Part shown: positions 22,067 through 22,200 of the stretch, piece after piece
Layout: each line of letters starts with the position of its first letter
Position numbering within the stretch: position 1 is the first letter of the stretch
NCBI GenBank assembly: GCA_958439725.1
Contig: CAUBWJ010000035.1
Span: 1 to 22,200, forward strand
Reading direction: 5' to 3'
Length of the DNA: 22,200 bases
Source of the DNA: an uncultured Muribaculaceae bacterium
GTDB taxonomy: Bacteria; Bacteroidota; Bacteroidia; Bacteroidales; Muribaculaceae
The notes under the pieces: generated by a model
Seen by the model: only the letters and a program-made list of their open reading frames with translations
Databases searched by the model: none
Told to the model about the DNA's origin: nothing
Program-made: the position numbers and the translations under genes

Positions 22067-22141
22067 GCTGATAACCTTCACGCATCCGCTGATAACCTTC
22101 ACGTATCCGCTGATAACCCTCGTGCATCCCTGATAACCAAT
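22061..22141 (+). repeat. 21-bp tandem repeat, four units
   Basis: Units start at 22061, 22082, 22103 and 22124. The first two are identical (GCATCCGCTGATAACC plus TTCAC), the third has two or three changes at its ends and the fourth lacks GC in the middle and decays. GCATCC is the arm of the adjacent hairpin, so the array may have grown from it. No spacers, so not CRISPR. Confidence 0.85.
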
Positions 22142-22148
22142 ATCCTAT

Positions 22149-22194
22149 GAGGCTGTGTCGTAATTAAGGTTTTACGGCGCAGCCTCTGTTTTTT
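22149..22194 (+). terminator. Rho-independent terminator at the right edge
   Basis: A 15-bp stem (22149-22163 with 22172-22186, GAGGCTG.../...CAGCCTC, two G-T pairs) with an 8-nt loop is followed on the plus strand by TGTTTTTT. No plus-strand gene lies to its left in this window, so it may end a transcript from the repeat region or belong to a structure continuing beyond the edge. Confidence 0.7.
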
Positions 22195-22200
22195 GAACTG

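Noticed and set aside
22061..22141. CRISPR-like array
   Set aside because: The units are contiguous 21-mers with no unique spacers and no cas genes nearby.

Overview
Organism. Several signals point to Bacteroidales, plausibly Muribaculaceae-like (the family is an inference). The tmRNA encodes the tag GENNYALAA, the tag I recall for Porphyromonas gingivalis. Bacteroidetes-type -7 boxes (TAnnTTTG) precede ssrA, nhaC and pyrB. TraJ and TraK belong to Bacteroides-type conjugative transposons, there is a serine-type sulfatase, and coding DNA is moderately GC-rich. Almost everything is on the minus strand; nhaC is the only clear plus-strand gene.

Layout. (1) 1-1675 is the edge of an integrative conjugative element: traK runs off the left edge and traJ follows. 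traI and an integrase are absent on this side. (2) 1676-2468 is a non-coding junction with TGGTAACG boxes, then the ssrA terminator and the ssrA (tmRNA) gene. (3) 2817-4292 is nhaC (Na+/H+ antiporter). (4) 6793-4328 is a tight operon lgt-bioD-DEDDy exonuclease-small membrane protein, with two 4-bp ATGA overlaps. (5) 11807-6894 is a five-gene operon pyrB-pyrI-flavin reductase-glyA-sulfatase, with a good promoter at 11844-11875 and a strong terminator at 6824-6857. (6) 21433-12596 is a seven-gene efflux and signalling operon: periplasmic adaptor, ABC ATPase, two MacB/FtsX-type permeases, TolC-like outer-membrane protein, a sigma-54-type (GAFTGA) response regulator and its histidine kinase. Upstream lie a sigma-54-like -24 element and TGTNCG-N4-CGNACA sites, which suggests the encoded regulator controls its own operon.

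Repeats. The efflux operon is bracketed by two directly repeated copies (11985-12361 and 21676-22052, 4 differences in 377 bp) of a 356-bp element. It has 27-bp terminal inverted repeats, a 10-bp target-site-like duplication at one copy, and a hairpin-rich core. A third, diverged core (12461-12578) keeps its stems through compensatory changes. This MITE-like, possibly structured element is the least explained object in the window, and the direct repeats could allow loss or circularisation of the 9.7-kb segment between them. Other unexplained structures are a 126-bp long hairpin between tolC and the response regulator, an 18-bp hairpin between traJ and traK, roughly 28-bp imperfect repeats upstream of pyrB, and a 21-bp tandem repeat at the right end.
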